Below, piece by piece: positions 32,178-45,349 of a DNA stretch of 64,000 nt. The notes under the pieces were generated by a model. That model worked only from the letters and a program-made list of their open reading frames with translations, did not search any database and was not told the DNA's origin. A program made the position numbers and the translations under genes. The stretch comes from Xylona heveae TC161. Taxonomy: Eukaryota > Ascomycota > Xylonomycetes > Xylonales > Xylonaceae. The first letter of the stretch is position 1, and every line of letters starts with the position of its first letter. The DNA is taken from NCBI RefSeq assembly GCF_001619985.1, contig NW_017264201.1, positions 124,001 to 188,000 of the forward strand, given 5' to 3'.

Positions 32178-32931
32178 TCACTCGCAGACCTTGTCCTCAG
32201 CGACCTCAGAGCCAGTCTCGGTGGCAGCGGCATTCTCCTCGACTGCGGCCGCCTCTTCGGCTTTGGCGTCGGTCTTGTCAGGCTGAGCAGTATCCGGAAC
32301 GAGTCTTCCAGTGTCACTGACAACAAAATTCATACGTATGTCAGCGCGTGACACAGGGCCTCGTATATTTGAAGACGATGAGCCGTGACTAGAGGGAGGG
32401 AAGAGAAGGTAAGACAGTAAACGAAAAGAATAGAGATAGAAATAGAAATAGAAATAGAAATGCGTACCCAGGGTCACTATCAGTATCAGACGACTCGGGC
32501 TCCTCTTCATCGTCATCACTCTCATCATCTTCGACAAATTTGATGTACTGCTCAAAAACGTCGACTTTCAGCTTGAGATGATGGAGGAAGCCCTCGAGGC
32601 GAGTGAGCCGGGCGGCCAACTTGAAGATCTCTTCGGGCAACCCAGAAGTGCGTTCTTCGGTGCCAAGGACCTGACCATACATAACATTGATCTTGTCTAG
32701 CATCTTACTGACATCAATGTGAACCTTCTCAACGCCAATCTTGAGCGCTTCAATCTTGAAACTCAATGGTTCGTCAGGTTGAGTGATTTGTCTCAGGTGC
32801 AGAACCATTCGAGCAGCCAGCTCATCCTCGGGGATGTGCTGGAGACTTTGGAGCTCAGTACGAAACATGTCATATTCGACCGGGGAATCCTCTTGATGAG
32901 GTGGCCCAGTTTGATGAGGGAGTTCGGACAT
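32178..32931 (-). CDS. Acidic coiled-coil protein, hypothetical
   Basis: Two exons on the minus strand, 32931-32468 and 32316-32178, give 200 residues with a phase-2 junction (GTACGC donor, GTCAG acceptor). The first 120 residues are helical (EDELAARMVLHLRQI, KIEALKIGVEKVHIDVSKML, IFKLAARLTRLEGFLHHLK). A strongly acidic stretch follows (FVEDDESDDDEEEPESSD), and an Ala/Glu-rich tail ends it. No known domain is recognised. The 151-bp intron contains a hexamer repeat. Confidence 0.65.
32431..32462. repeat. Intronic (AAATAG)n microsatellite
   Basis: About five imperfect copies of AAATAG lie within the intron of the minus-strand gene at 32178-32931. Confidence 0.8.
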
Positions 32932-33626
32932 TTTTTTCACAGAGGTTTTGCTGTGTTGAACGTTTTTGCTTGAATGTGTCAGTCGAGAAAGTGCCCTCCT
33001 GTGGAGAGAAGGCGTGACTGTGGAGGAGAGGAAGGTAATGAGGGAGAGATGAAGACTTACCTTGTTTTTAAGGTTAAGGTGAGGTAAGAACTTAGGGTAC
33101 TTGAAAGCTCGACCGGAAGAGGTGCAGCCTGAGACAATTCAAATTTGAAGTGGATTCTGGAGAGGAAAGATCAGACGTGAGGAAATGAGAATGGCGAAAG
33201 GAGAGGGGGGAAATAAACAGACCGATTAAACGAGAGTGTTGAAAGCCGCAACGGATTCACTGGAGCAGAGGTCAGCGTGTCCATCAGAAGAAAGAAAAAT
33301 TTCATCCCGACTTGTGTTCGAGACACCGTCAGCATCAGGCACGGCCTAAGCTACGTCAACCAAGCATCCTAACAAAACAGTAAATCTCAAAGATAACAAT
33401 ATATTTGAAGCTTAGTTAGCCACAAGACATTGCGTAAAACATGCAACTAGTTATCTTCGATGAGTAACGAAATAAACAGATTGAAAGAACGTCCCAACGC
33501 CGAGGAGAATTCTTAATCTATATACTCTCGTCAGTGAAAGTTGCTACAATTTGGTTGCAGTTGACCTTGTTGGCCGTTCAACTTACATTTCCTTCACTTC
33601 AAGAAGAGGAACTTGACGAAGCGTCA
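32932..33626. other. Intergenic
   Basis: Upstream flank of the gene at 32931 and 3' flank of the gene ending at 33627. No gene is seen. Confidence 0.4.
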
Positions 33627-35082
33627 CTAAACCTCCGCATAAATGTCTTCCTCGACAAACTCCCAAGTCTCGTTCATGCTCTCGTCAGAAGGATCATTAG
33701 CAGGCTTAGCAGCTGACCCACGGGTGATGATAACTGTCATCTCTCCTTCAGAGATACTGAGTCCGTTATCAGCATTCGGTACGTCTGAATTGTGCACAAT
33801 GTGACTTACGTGCTAATATCATCCCTCAAGGAATTTGAATTTCTGTTTACCATCTCCGGAGAATTCTCCTTGACAATTGGCTTTGCCCCTTTATTAATTT
33901 CAGCCAAGCCATACTGTGAAAGGAAAAAGGCACGATCCAACCCCGGCTGGGGACTAAAGGTGGCAGGCATGAAATGATCATATTGAATGGAAGATCTACC
34001 GCTGCATTAGTCTATGCTTGGCATCCAGTTGCAAGTACTACTCTTCAAGCCCCAAAGCAACTGAAACTTACACATCAGCTAGGTATTGAGCGCGTTGCTG
34101 ACGTCGCTTTTTGGCTTTTTCAACGTAGCTCTGGCTAATTTCATCAAACAATTCATCCTCAGAAACGCCGGCAGAGGGAAAAGAGCTGGCAGGAGCCTTG
34201 GCTGAGGTAGCCCTCAACTCTTTTGCCAAGTCCTTGTCAATAAGAGGGCTATCAAAATGTCAGTCAACCAAAACTAGATAAAAGGGACTCTGAGCAAAAT
34301 TCTTTGATTATAGAGAATACTTACAAGACTCGCGGGCCGAATTTGTTGAACCATTCGAGATGTTTCATAATACGCTCAACGCGAAAACGCGGAGTCGTGC
34401 TCATCAAATCCTCCTCGCTGGAAACTCTGGCCATCTTCCTCTCAATGAAGGCCTGTTCCTGAACTTCCATTGCATTGCCAAAGCCACGGCCACGGCCCAA
34501 TTTTTCATAAAGGCGCCTCTCGATATCCGCCAGCATGGGCCGAGTACGCTCCTTAACTGCCTCGGAAGCCGTAGGATCCGCGAGTACCTTTTGCAGCAAC
34601 GTCCTAAGCGTGAGGAATCTTTCCATCTTGTCCATCCTTTCTTTAAGGTCTTCGTCGTTGTTTGGATTTTTATACGAAGACTGTATCGGCTTTGGGAAAT
34701 GTTCGGCTTTCATTTGACGCAACTCGGCTTGTTCGGCCAAAAGTTCGTCAAGGTCTTTCTGAATTTCCCCACTCGTGGCTCTGTTCGTAGATGGAATTAT
34801 CTCGGAAGTTTTAACAGCTTGACCTCGGAACTCTTTCCATCCATAGTTCAAGCACCCATCACAGTGCTCACATTCTCCGCAGTGCTGGCATTTCTTGCAC
34901 TTGCCGCAGCCTCCACAGAGCAGGCAGCTCTTCAGACCAACACAGGGGTTGGGAGACGATTGGCAGTGGCCATTCTGGAAGCTTTCCTTCGTTGCCTCTG
35001 ACACAGTGGGCTCATTTACCTCATAGGTTTTATTCAACCAATTGTTGACATCCATGTTGCGTTGCTTGGACCTTTTTGGCAT
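33627..35082 (-). CDS. Protein with nine-step C-x2-C cysteine ladder, unknown function
   Basis: Four exons on the minus strand, 35082-34325, 34248-34072, 34001-33810 and 33756-33627, give 418 residues; all junctions keep frame. The most striking feature is a cysteine at every third residue from 53 to 77 (nine in a row: 53, 56, 59, 62, 65, 68, 71, 74, 77), preceded by Cys 40 and 47. This could bind several metal ions. Behind it are helical, charged segments (QKDLDELLAEQAELRQMKAE, RMDKMERFLTLRTLLQKVLA, RPMLADIERRLYEKLG), a basic segment (VEKAKKRRQQRAQYL) and an acidic C-terminus. There is no signal peptide or membrane helix. It is not assigned to a family; a metallothionein is unlikely because the ladder is one small part of a large protein. 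Confidence 0.75.
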
Positions 35083-36847
35083 GATGAATGAATGTCAAGC
35101 TCGACAGGTCTTTTGAACCCAATGGTTTTCTTGGAGTCTAGATATCTGTAGGTTGGGGTTAGCACCCGCCCCACACTCTTGAATTACAGGCGGAGGAAGA
35201 GTGCTAATGCTCACTTTAAACTTCGCAAGTCGTATCACTGGAAAACAATACCCTAATGATCAAATGTTAACTTTCTGCTGATTTAACATTTTCTGGGAGC
35301 ATGGAACTGCGTGTAGTCTTGCCTCTCGAGTTCTTGGGTCTTTCTTACAATGGTTCTGTGACAAGAACTCGCACCAAAGAACTATGGTTCAACAAATGAT
35401 TGGGGTCGATCTGATCAGGCGTAGTAATTCCTAGTTCAAACTAAAAGCAATGACCTGTCAGGCTTTAAGCCGCTCATCAGCTGGTAAGCAAGATCCTCGA
35501 GCGTGATGTCCTGCAGTGCAACTTACCACCTTGTCAAGCCAGCAGGCTAGGCTCAGTTGCTGCTCAAAGACTTCCAGGTCTGAGCTTAACAAATGACAAA
35601 CCAGATGTCTGCTGAAGGAACGGGTTTCAAGTAACAGCAGTGCAAGTCAAGTCAAGCAGACTCTCAGAATCACCTTTCCAGCTGTCCAACTGTGAAAAGT
35701 CACGCTCGAGACTGCCCTCAAGCTGCCCAAGTGCAGCCCAACAGGCTGATCAGGAAAAACACTATCACAGGCAGAGGATATCACAAGTGAGAACAAAAGA
35801 GATGGGAAAGAACAAGATCCAGACTGAAAACTCTGATGTTCGGGGCTGACAGTCTGGATTCGAGTGTGTTTGGTGTGAGAGAATGGATGGCGCGAGTGAA
35901 GATCAAATACACAAACACAATAACAATCAGTCAGTGAAGTGCTCTAAGCGAGCTGCAAGTGAGCCAAAATTGGAGAATAGAAAGTCTTGCTTCAACAGAA
36001 TGTGAATATTCACGGTGGATGATGCATTGATTCATGGAACAACCGAGGCAATGTGGAATTGGAGTATTGGATCCAGACCTTAGCAACACAATTCTCACAC
36101 AGTGACAACAAGACAGATAAATAATTGTCGACAATATGTCGACATACTGGAAATGTATGATCTCGAGATGGTTGATTCGGCGATTGGCTAGATTTCGAAT
36201 ATCGGAAAATATAAAGTGTCGTTGTTTTCTCGGATTCGACAACATAATTGGGCTGATGCTTTTTAATATCTTCTCTGGCCGTGGGCAATTCAATTTCTGT
36301 ATATCCGATAAGGAAAGTCGTCGCCTTTCTATCAAAGTTGTCAGACAGATGTCTCCGAAATTTCTCGAAGAAACCCTTCATGTCCTGCGTCATCAAGATA
36401 TGATTTGTCAAAATCACCACCAATAGCGGAAGGGGGACGACTCACCGCCGAGGGTAAATATTACGCAAAACATGATCAAAATACGAAGCACTGAAAGGTG
36501 TGTCCAGTAAAACAACTTTCTATTGGGCTTGATAAAATAACACAGCAACGAAAGTGTAAAATAAGACGGTTAGACGTGAGAGTCCACACCCCCTTTTACC
36601 CCCTATAAACGCATTTTATAGCCTTGGAAAACACTGCACCTGAAGTTTAACGAATGATACCAAGCATAATCATGCCTTCAAGTCATAACCATCCTCGAAC
36701 TCTGAAACTTCCACAAGAAAGGAATTGAGAGCACCAGGACGTACAACACCTACGGAATCTCGTAGCCCCAGTATTACACCGCCGAACGTCGAGGAAGCCC
36801 TTTGCATAAAAAAAGAATCGAGCATCCGGGAGGCTGAGGACGAGGCA
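35083..36847. other. Intergenic; weak minus-strand ORF
   Basis: About 1.8 kb. A minus-strand open frame at 36010-36423 (MKGFFEKFRRHLSDNFDRKA within it) could belong to a small gene whose first exon begins near 36473 (MFCVIFTLGG), but the junction phase does not close, so no CDS is called. The stretch 35280-35760 shows nothing recognisable. Confidence 0.35.
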
Positions 36848-38260
36848 TCAAATACCCATATACATTAATATGATAACAAGAACCGTCATAAGGCCCCTTC
36901 CAAACCCCTCCCAAAAAAGAAGCAGACATCCGAAGCCTATGGTATCAGAGAGTCGCCAATAGGGCCAGGAGTAGCGGCCGGCAATGACTCTTCCCCCGAT
37001 GTGATAATTATATGAATAGACCAAGCAAATCGCAAGGATCGCCGCAACACTACCAACGATAATTTGATCGATAATTCCCAGCGGGTCCCGATTCCTATAG
37101 AGCATCTGAACGCAACTCCGCCTCGTGCGCTGCGGTCGATAATAGTCGTTAATATTCACATTCGAAGCATTTTCATTATCCTCCTCCACATAATTGCCGC
37201 TGGTGTTTAGACGGGGCCCATTGGGACCATCGTCGCGGTATCCGAGAGCGTGGAGACCAGCCATAATATTTTCTTCACGGCTTCTGCCGAAAGCGCCGGT
37301 GACATTGTTTCCAGTAGTACTAGTACCGGGGCCCTGGTTACGATGTTGGGAGCGACTTTCAAGGGATAGTCTTGGAGACTGTAAGGGAGACTGTCGACGG
37401 CTGGAAATGGAACTGCCTGGGCTTGGGTTAACAGTCAACCTTCCGCTGCCGACAAGGCGGGCGCGATTGATGCGGAATGAGATATTATTGCTATTGGGGC
37501 TTCTGCGCGGCACAGTATTGCGTCGGACAATGCCAGAACCTGAAATGCCAGTTCCAGAGCGAGCAGCGCGTGGGCTAGTCTCTGTAACGGTGGCACGCCG
37601 AGATCTCCCGCTTCCATCAGTGTTGGTGCCGACTGCAATAATGGTACTTTCGTCAGAGTCAGAGCCCTCCGAGTTTGAGTCATCATCACGATTGTCCTTG
37701 GGCGGGGTTGGGGGTAAAGGCTGGCCACTTGAAGTGCGGTACGAGATGCCGTTCGTACTTTGACCAGACGGACCGAGAAGCGGAGTTGACGGAGCGGAAT
37801 CAAAAGAGAACGAGCTGTTTCTGGCGGTATCTCGCGAAGGAGAGGAAATTGGAGAACCTAGAAAAGTAGACGTCGGGTTTGAATTTTGCGGCGGTATGTC
37901 CTGAAGAGGGGTCGAAGTCGTACTAGTTGATGCTGAATTTGGGGTGTTGTGCGGTGCTGCGGGTGCAGAGCTCTCATTGTCGTTTTCTACCAAGCGTGAA
38001 ATCTCATTAGTTCTTAAGCGCTATGCAGCAAATAGGGAAACCAGATGTAAAGGCAAAGGAAAGAAGTGAAACAAGATGTTTCTTTTGGAAATGATTTGAG
38101 ATAGTGATTCCCAAAAGACTTTAGGCAGCGATACTAAGGATTGTCCCACACAATATAAGGAAAGTGAAAGAGAAAAAGCTAAAGATTACCCACCTCCTCC
38201 GCCAAGCTGAGGGTGCCTTGGCCGCGGGATAGATGGGCTCTGAATTAAGGGAGTCTCCAT
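36848..38260 (-). CDS. Fungal membrane protein with Ser-rich cytosolic part and two C-terminal TM segments
   Basis: Two exons on the minus strand, 38260-38194 and 37986-36848, give 401 residues; a phase-1 junction makes GGG-ENDNES (GTGGGT donor, ACTAAT branch, GGTAG acceptor). Residues 1-285 are Ser/Thr/Pro/Asn-rich and likely disordered, with many possible phospho-sites (FSFDSAPSTPLLG, RRQSPLQSPRLSLESR). The C-terminal quarter has an Arg/Cys motif (TRRSCVQMLYRNRDPLG) and two hydrophobic segments, IIVGSVAAILAICLVYSY and the last 35 residues (FGCLLLFWEGFGRGLMTVLV), ending almost directly after the second. The family is not recognised; it is likely a tail-end-anchored protein of an internal membrane. 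Confidence 0.72.
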
Positions 38261-38844
38261 ATTGATATACCGCTGAACACTCTGTGCGAAGGTTAGCAAA
38301 ACAGCAGATTTGGCATCGATTGCTGTCCAGGAGGGATAACACGACGCAAAAAGAGGAGCAGCCTCAGAACGTACCTGTTCAAAGTATGCAAAGGTAAAAA
38401 GGAAACGAACGGGTGCGATTATTAATGATCGCGAAGGGAACAGCTATCACCCAAAGGTTATGTTGATCTTGTTCCCGGGCAGGTCTTCTCAAGCCTAACA
38501 ATGCAAGCTTGAAAAGGTTGCAATTTCTGAATGGAGGAAGGAGCGAAAAAGTGGGATAAATGTTAAAAGCTTCCGGGAAAGGCAAGACCCAAAGACTATG
38601 TAAGAGCATTTGTTGACACAGGGAAAATGAAGGATGTCGGCAAAACTCCAAAGAAGGCAAGCTATACACCATATCAAACCCGCCTTGCAGAAAAGGTCGT
38701 ATCACGCCAATTCGATGATACAGAGGAAAGAGTTCTTATATATAACAAAACAAGATTTAGTTCGTCTAAGAAACCAGAGTATCTGTCTGCAAGCATAACG
38801 TACAAATTAAATGCTAAAGGCTTATGAACACATCTGCGTTGTAC
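38261..38844. other. Intergenic
   Basis: Promoter side of the gene at 38260 and 3' side of emc7. No gene is supported. Confidence 0.4.
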
Positions 38845-39725
38845 TCATCTGGACTTCCTTGAATCGCTCGAAGACTCCGCTGATGGGTTGGAGTTCTTCC
38901 CAGCAAGCCATGCAGCCATGTCAAAGTTTTGGAAAGATGCAGCTGCAGCAGAGCTGCCCGAGCCCATACCATTGCGGCGCTGCTCTTCTAATTCGGCTTT
39001 CATTTCGGGATCCACTGCAGGGAAGATAATATCAGTAAAAGTAAAATGAGCATTGATTCCAACATTTTCAGAACATACAATTGTCCATGACCTTTGGCAT
39101 TCCGAATATGAGACCCAGAGAGGCAAGTCCGAGCAGAATCATAGGATTACGAAGGAGCGAGAGAGGAGAGACTAGTTATGCGTGTTAGCCGGCTGATTTC
39201 TAGTTGATAGGAAGGAACGAGACCAAATCACTCACATCCTTCCCTCTTCACATAATACTCCTTCTTAACAAGGGGCGCCAAGCTGATTGGGTCCACGGCC
39301 TGCGTCTCGCCCGTATTCGCCCATTCAGTATCTGGAAACGTTTGCCACGCCTTGATCATTTGCACCTTTGTCTCAATACCCGCATCAGCGGGAGATCCCG
39401 CTTCTGTTGTCACCAATTCTACGTCCCCACCAATGTCAACCCTCAGCTTCGGGAATATATAATCCAGGCAAGCAACGCTCAGCAAATACGATCCTTCCTC
39501 AACGTTCCTTAGGGTGAATGTGCCGTCGCGCGAAATCGGTGCCTCATAGTCCTTTCCAAGCGTAGTCAAGGTGAGCTTTGTCGAAGCTGGAAGAGACGCG
39601 CCGGGATTCGGAAGGAGAGACGTTGACGGGACCGCCACGCGGAGGATCGTGGACGCTGCAGTAGCCGTTGTTATTGCTGAAGCTGCGAATGAAAGCGCTG
39701 CCGCCGATAAGGTTAAGAAGCGCAT
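38845..39725 (-). CDS. emc7: ER membrane protein complex subunit 7 (EMC7)
   Basis: Three exons on the minus strand, 39725-39236, 39171-39079 and 39014-38845, give 250 residues. A signal peptide covers about residues 1-23 (MRFLTLSAAALSFAASAITT). A lumenal beta-sandwich domain follows (SLLPNPGASLPASTKLTLTT, RDGTFTLRNVEEGSYLLSVA, FPKLRVDI), then one transmembrane helix encoded by the middle exon (NPMILLGLASLGLIFGMPKV) with the conserved DPEMKAELEEQ directly after it on the cytosolic side. This layout is diagnostic of EMC7 (yeast Sop4). The EMC inserts and matures membrane proteins in the ER. Confidence 0.9.
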
Positions 39726-40431
39726 TATCCTTAGTCACTAGCAGCTCCAGAAGTTATATTAGATGCTTGCTGGAAGGGTCTCGAAAATAGCTGGTATCTT
39801 GTTGCAGGAGCTCCCGAAGCTGACAAGCAAGAGAGCTGAGGTCGTCGAGGAGCTTCTCGGAAAAACGACGATGCGGAAAAGTTGAGCTTCTTTGGATCGG
39901 GATCTAAAAAAGTAGTTGGACCGGGGAATGCAATTACTTTTGAAAATAAATCAAAGCCTAATCGATTGACTGCAGAAATAAAAATATTAGTTGGTGGCTG
40001 AAATGTAATCAATTGAAGAAGGGTATCTCCATAACCGTTCTCCTGGTACGAAGGGCGGCGGTTACTCCGCTACGGTAACTTTAGACATGCCGGAGCGCTA
40101 TTTCGCTATAGGTTGCTTCAACTCCCTGTAGGCTACATTATAACCATTTCGCAACTATTGGGTGAACTCCATCTGCAATAATATTAAACCTTTTACAATT
40201 CTGAAATTTGATTGCTAACTGAATGTATATCTATGGAAATGTAAACGAGTCTTCTAAGACTGCATCCACCAGAGAACATCATTGAGTCATGATCCCGCTA
40301 TTGAGAATCATTGAATTGTTCTTGAAACCTTTTCCAATGCAGAATCTGTTCTTTCTCCGGGCAGCTTCCTCGAGATAAGAATTGTTGCCCGCATTACAAT
40401 CATGAAGCCCGAGTTCAAGCAATTCGAATGG
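39726..40431. other. Intergenic
   Basis: Promoter region of emc7 and 3' flank of the chromodomain gene. No gene is seen. Confidence 0.45.
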
Positions 40432-43400
40432 TTACTGTCTCTTCATGTAAGAGTCCGTGAACTCACCAGGAGTCAAAACTTCCACCTATTACATGGATCA
40501 GTGAATTCAGTACTTCAGCATTTGAACTTCACACTTACGTGGTTCCAACGCTCCTTCCACGATTCCACGGAAGTGGGATGGACAATAATGAAGCGACGAA
40601 AGTGCTCCGCATGTATGCAAGCCCATCCGGCGAAATATTCCGCAAGATAATCGGCCTTTGCTTCGCTAGAGTCGCCTTCCGGTGTGCCTAAGTCGATCAC
40701 AGGGGGATCAAGTTCCTCCATGAACCCGTAATAGTTTGGCAGAAACCAGGGGTCTAGAAGACCCTCTACCGCGTTCCACATTTCCAATCGTCTAATAGAA
40801 GCGGCCAAGTTAGCCTAAATTTGACTTGTGGTATGAGAGAGGGAGAACAAACCCTTCATAGGGGCCTTTGAGTTCAACTTCATTCTTTAGAAATTCCTGT
40901 ATCTCCCCTCTAAGAGCAAGCTTCCATGTACCTGGAACTTTTCTAGCACTGTATTTGCAGTACCACTGCACAATTGCGTTTGCATCGCTGGATCGTTGTT
41001 GCAAGAGGTCCTCGGTAAGGTAGATGACCGCACCTAGTGGGAATAGTTCATAACAGACAAAAGGCGCCGAGGGCTTCCACTCGTCAGTTCCAAGGCACCA
41101 AACTCTAATATTGTTGCGAAGAACCGAAGTCAGGCGAGGAATTAGGTGATATCTATAGAACGAAGGATGGATCTGCAGGTGTCAGAAAGACGTTTGAAGA
41201 GGAAAGAATGATGCAGGTACAAACCAAAATCACTCCTTGTTTAACGGTAGAAGAAAAGTAATCCCATGCACCAGGAGTGGTGGAAGTGTAAACTCTGGCA
41301 TCGTGCGGCTTCGACATGAGAAAGTCCACCACGAGAAGCATTTCCTCCTTTGCATGTTCTGTGAAGATAAGGAAAAATTTTTCAACATATTCCCCTTTCT
41401 TGAGCGGCCTTGGTAGAAGATCGTCGTATTTGACTTTCAACAAGTCAGAAAAGACTGACACAAGACGAGGGACGTCAACCGAACTAGAAGAGAGGCTGTT
41501 CATATCTTGCGTATTGCGGATCGGTGCCGGCATAGGAGATCGAAAATGAAGACGAATTTTGGCTTCGGGTGCCTTTCTGGGTCCGCTATTCAAGAAGCTC
41601 CAGGAATCCATCATTTGTAGAGGGTAAGCAACAATGACAATGCTATCATGAAAGAACATCGCTCCAGACGCCGTAAGACACAGCATTTCTTCAAACGATT
41701 CAATTCCCGCGGCTGCTGATTCGCCAACTGGCAGCACATCGACCGAATCGAAGGTAGATTTCCCCTTTGACTCAAATCAGCAGTAAGATCTATCGAATAT
41801 GAGGCTATTTCAAGATATCACAGGCATACCTCATTCATGAATTCTCGATAATTATCCGCGAGGCATATCTCACGAAACCAAACCTCTGGTTTTGGCCCAA
41901 AAGTAAGAAGCCACCATTTTCTCATTTCTTCACTCATACCGACGAGCTCAACTACACCAATAGCAGAGCCATCATCGCCTTTCTTGAACTCAGCAAACAC
42001 TGCCAGTGGATCGAATGGTCTCGGCTTCGGTTTTGGAGTAGGTTGCAATTCAGTGTGCGCGACTGGATCCTTGTCGTCCACGGTCGAATCCGCTGGGCCG
42101 AGTGACGGTTTGATGGCTTCTTCCATATTAGATCCGGCTTGCATTTCAGCGGAAGGTCTTCGATGAGCTTCAGAATACTCCTTGAATGACATTGATTTCT
42201 TAGGCCGACTTGGCGGGGCAGGAGCCGGGACGCTAGCATCCGACGCCGTGGGTGAATGTGGCAGACCGCCAGACCATCTATGACCCGTTGAGAAGACTTC
42301 AGTACTCGGGGGAACAATGCTGTCTTCTTGGGAAAAAGTAGGGCGCTCGGAGAGCCTTCTACCGGCGCTTTGCTGTAAGCTCTCTTCTCCCAATTGGTCT
42401 GACGAATCTTTACTTAACGCGTCTGCAAAAGATACTCTCTTCTTTTTGGGGGCGTTTTTGGCCTCGGAAAGAGCCCGGTCTTTTGCTAGTTGCTCTTGGA
42501 GCAATTCCCATGGACTCCTTGACTCAGCTGTCGTCGTGGGCTCTATGCTCTGATAAGCTCTACTCTTGTCTTTCGCTGATCTAGGGTCGAAGAGCTGCAA
42601 AGCATTGGCATCTGGAACAGGCTCATTTCGACCTCTCAATTCAGCCCAACGAGCACTCTGTAGGGTCGTGAAGCGGCCATTGGGGCCTGCGGCACGGTTT
42701 TTCTTAGCCTTGGGGATCGACCAGTTCTTGAAGATGTCGGCTCCTTGAACGCGCTTTGCTAACATTGGTTGATACTTGGTAGAAGAGGCACCTAGCCTAG
42801 ATGGACCGCGACCGACAATCCGATTCGCAGCCGGCCTTGGCCTAGACCTTGAGCTGCCGGAATCTTGGCCTTGAGTTGGTAGTCGAGATGGAATATTTGA
42901 CGACCTTGAAGTAATAGTTGGCGTCACAGCAGTCTCCCCAGGCAAGATTCGATTTCCTGAAACAGGCTGTTTCTTTTCTTGTCTGAGCTGCTTCGCTGCT
43001 CTAGCCGGTGCCTCGCGCTCTTCATCGCTGCTCTTCTCGTGTCTTTTCCTTCCACGAACAAGACGCCGGCGCTGCGTGGAGCCAAGTATATCGTCATTTT
43101 CTTGGAGGAGCTCCTCGATCATGGAGTCCTTATCAGTGTCCTCCTCAGACTCAGTTCCTAGCTCTTCCACACCCATCAATTTCGCGTCTTCGGGCTCTTT
43201 GACCGGGATTCCAAGTCGTCTTCTTTTGGCCCGGCGACGCCTCTTTCTTTTCTGTTGTTCATCATCTTTCGTCTGCACATCCAGCTCCCATTGATCTAGG
43301 TCAAAGGGCTCTTCCAATCCTCGCTCGATGAGATTTAGGTGGGATCTCCAATCATCGATCATGTCCGATGTGGTAAAGGACTCTTCTCCTTCCCAAGTGG

Positions 43401-43584
43401 CTCGCTCGACATCGTAGCCTGCCCATTTGACGAGGAAGTACGGCTTATCGTCTTGACCTCTGCGCTCAGTCAGGATAGTCTCTACTTCATACTCGTCTAG
43501 CACTTCACTAGCAGCCGTGGACGTTATGGAGATGGAATCGTCCTCGCTAGCTTCCGCCATGATGTGGTCTTCTGGCGATGCCAT
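40432..43584 (-). CDS. Chromodomain protein, large (heterochromatin-type reader)
   Basis: Five exons on the minus strand, 43584-41830, 41770-41225, 41172-40853, 40791-40539 and 40485-40432, give 975 residues; every phase closes. The start MASPEDH was chosen over an upstream in-frame ATG at 43677 because the latter adds a non-conserved, leader-like segment. A chromodomain lies at about 32-80 (YEVETILTERR, PYFLVKWAGYDVERATWE) with the aromatic cage residues Y32, W54 and Y57, so it should read methylated lysine such as H3K9me. A basic patch (QKRKRRRRAKRRRLG) and about 400 disordered residues follow. The last 400 residues are a folded region I cannot assign, with VYTSTTPGAWDYFSSTVKQG and PHDARVYTST; its layout is reminiscent of Chp1-type proteins, but that is a guess. 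Confidence 0.82.
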
Positions 43585-44470
43585 TGTCGGAAGTTGAGGA
43601 GAGTAGTATGTCAGTAGGAAAACAACTTTCCTGAAGTTGACTGAGGTGCAGAGCTTCACATGGAAACGACTAAGCACCGACTAAGCATCCCGGGGCGGGA
43701 AAGGTTGGAGACTCTTGGAACAAAGATACTTTTGGAGAAATTGCAATGTATCAACGGGAATAACATAAGGACCAATTGCAAAAATGGGCAAGCAGAAACG
43801 TGAAGAAAAGCGTATAATATTGCCTCAATCTTCTATCATTTTGCAAAAAGAGAGTCACAACCATGCCATCAAAATCCAAGGCAGCTTCTATTAATGCACC
43901 CGAGTTTGCATATGATGTTAAGAGAGCAAGCAATTCATAGATAGTACATCAATGTGGAAAAATTCATCAAGAAACCAATTCGAAGAATTGTTCCTCTTTC
44001 ACTAAGATCATTGTGCCCTCGGGAAGATATGTTGTTGAGAAATTAACAGGGGCGTGGTAATATCATCTGTGTTTTTGTGGTAGATATCACGTGCACGAAT
44101 AAGATATGATAGCGAGCTTTAATCCCAAAAGGGCCAAAGACGAGGCAGCCCGGTGTTCCATCTGTTCCAGTCGCTTTAGTTGCCCCCCAGTGGCATCCCA
44201 GGGCACCTTCCACCACCAACGACACCATCTCCTAAACTACCCTACTACGACAGGCGCCAGCGTTACCCCCTTTGGATCTTTCATCCATCCCACTGACGAT
44301 ACTATTCTCCCCCAAATAAATCTTTGACAAACCGCACTTCTCGAGAATTTCCCCTTCACGTCGAATAGATACCCGCTTACAATCTCAATCGCTGTGCCTC
44401 CCTTGACGTACCTCTCAACCTCGTATCCCGACTTTGTGATCCAGGCACGCGAGCGCAGCAAACCGTAATC
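43585..44470. other. Divergent intergenic region
   Basis: Promoters of the chromodomain gene (-) and rab11 (+). The part 44200-44470 is C/T-rich leader. No gene is seen. Confidence 0.45.

Positions 44471-45349
<879 letters not shown>

Noticed and set aside
36010-36473. Two-exon gene starting MFCVIFTLGG on the minus strand
   Set aside because: The GTGAGT donor leaves phase 1 whereas the open downstream frame needs phase 0, so the model does not close.
37194-37763. 189-codon plus-strand frame opposite the membrane-protein gene
   Set aside because: Antisense of a Ser/Arg-rich coding region; no protein features.
43585-43677. Upstream in-frame ATG extending the chromodomain protein by 31 residues
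   Set aside because: The extension looks like leader sequence; MASPEDH begins the acidic head usual before a chromodomain.
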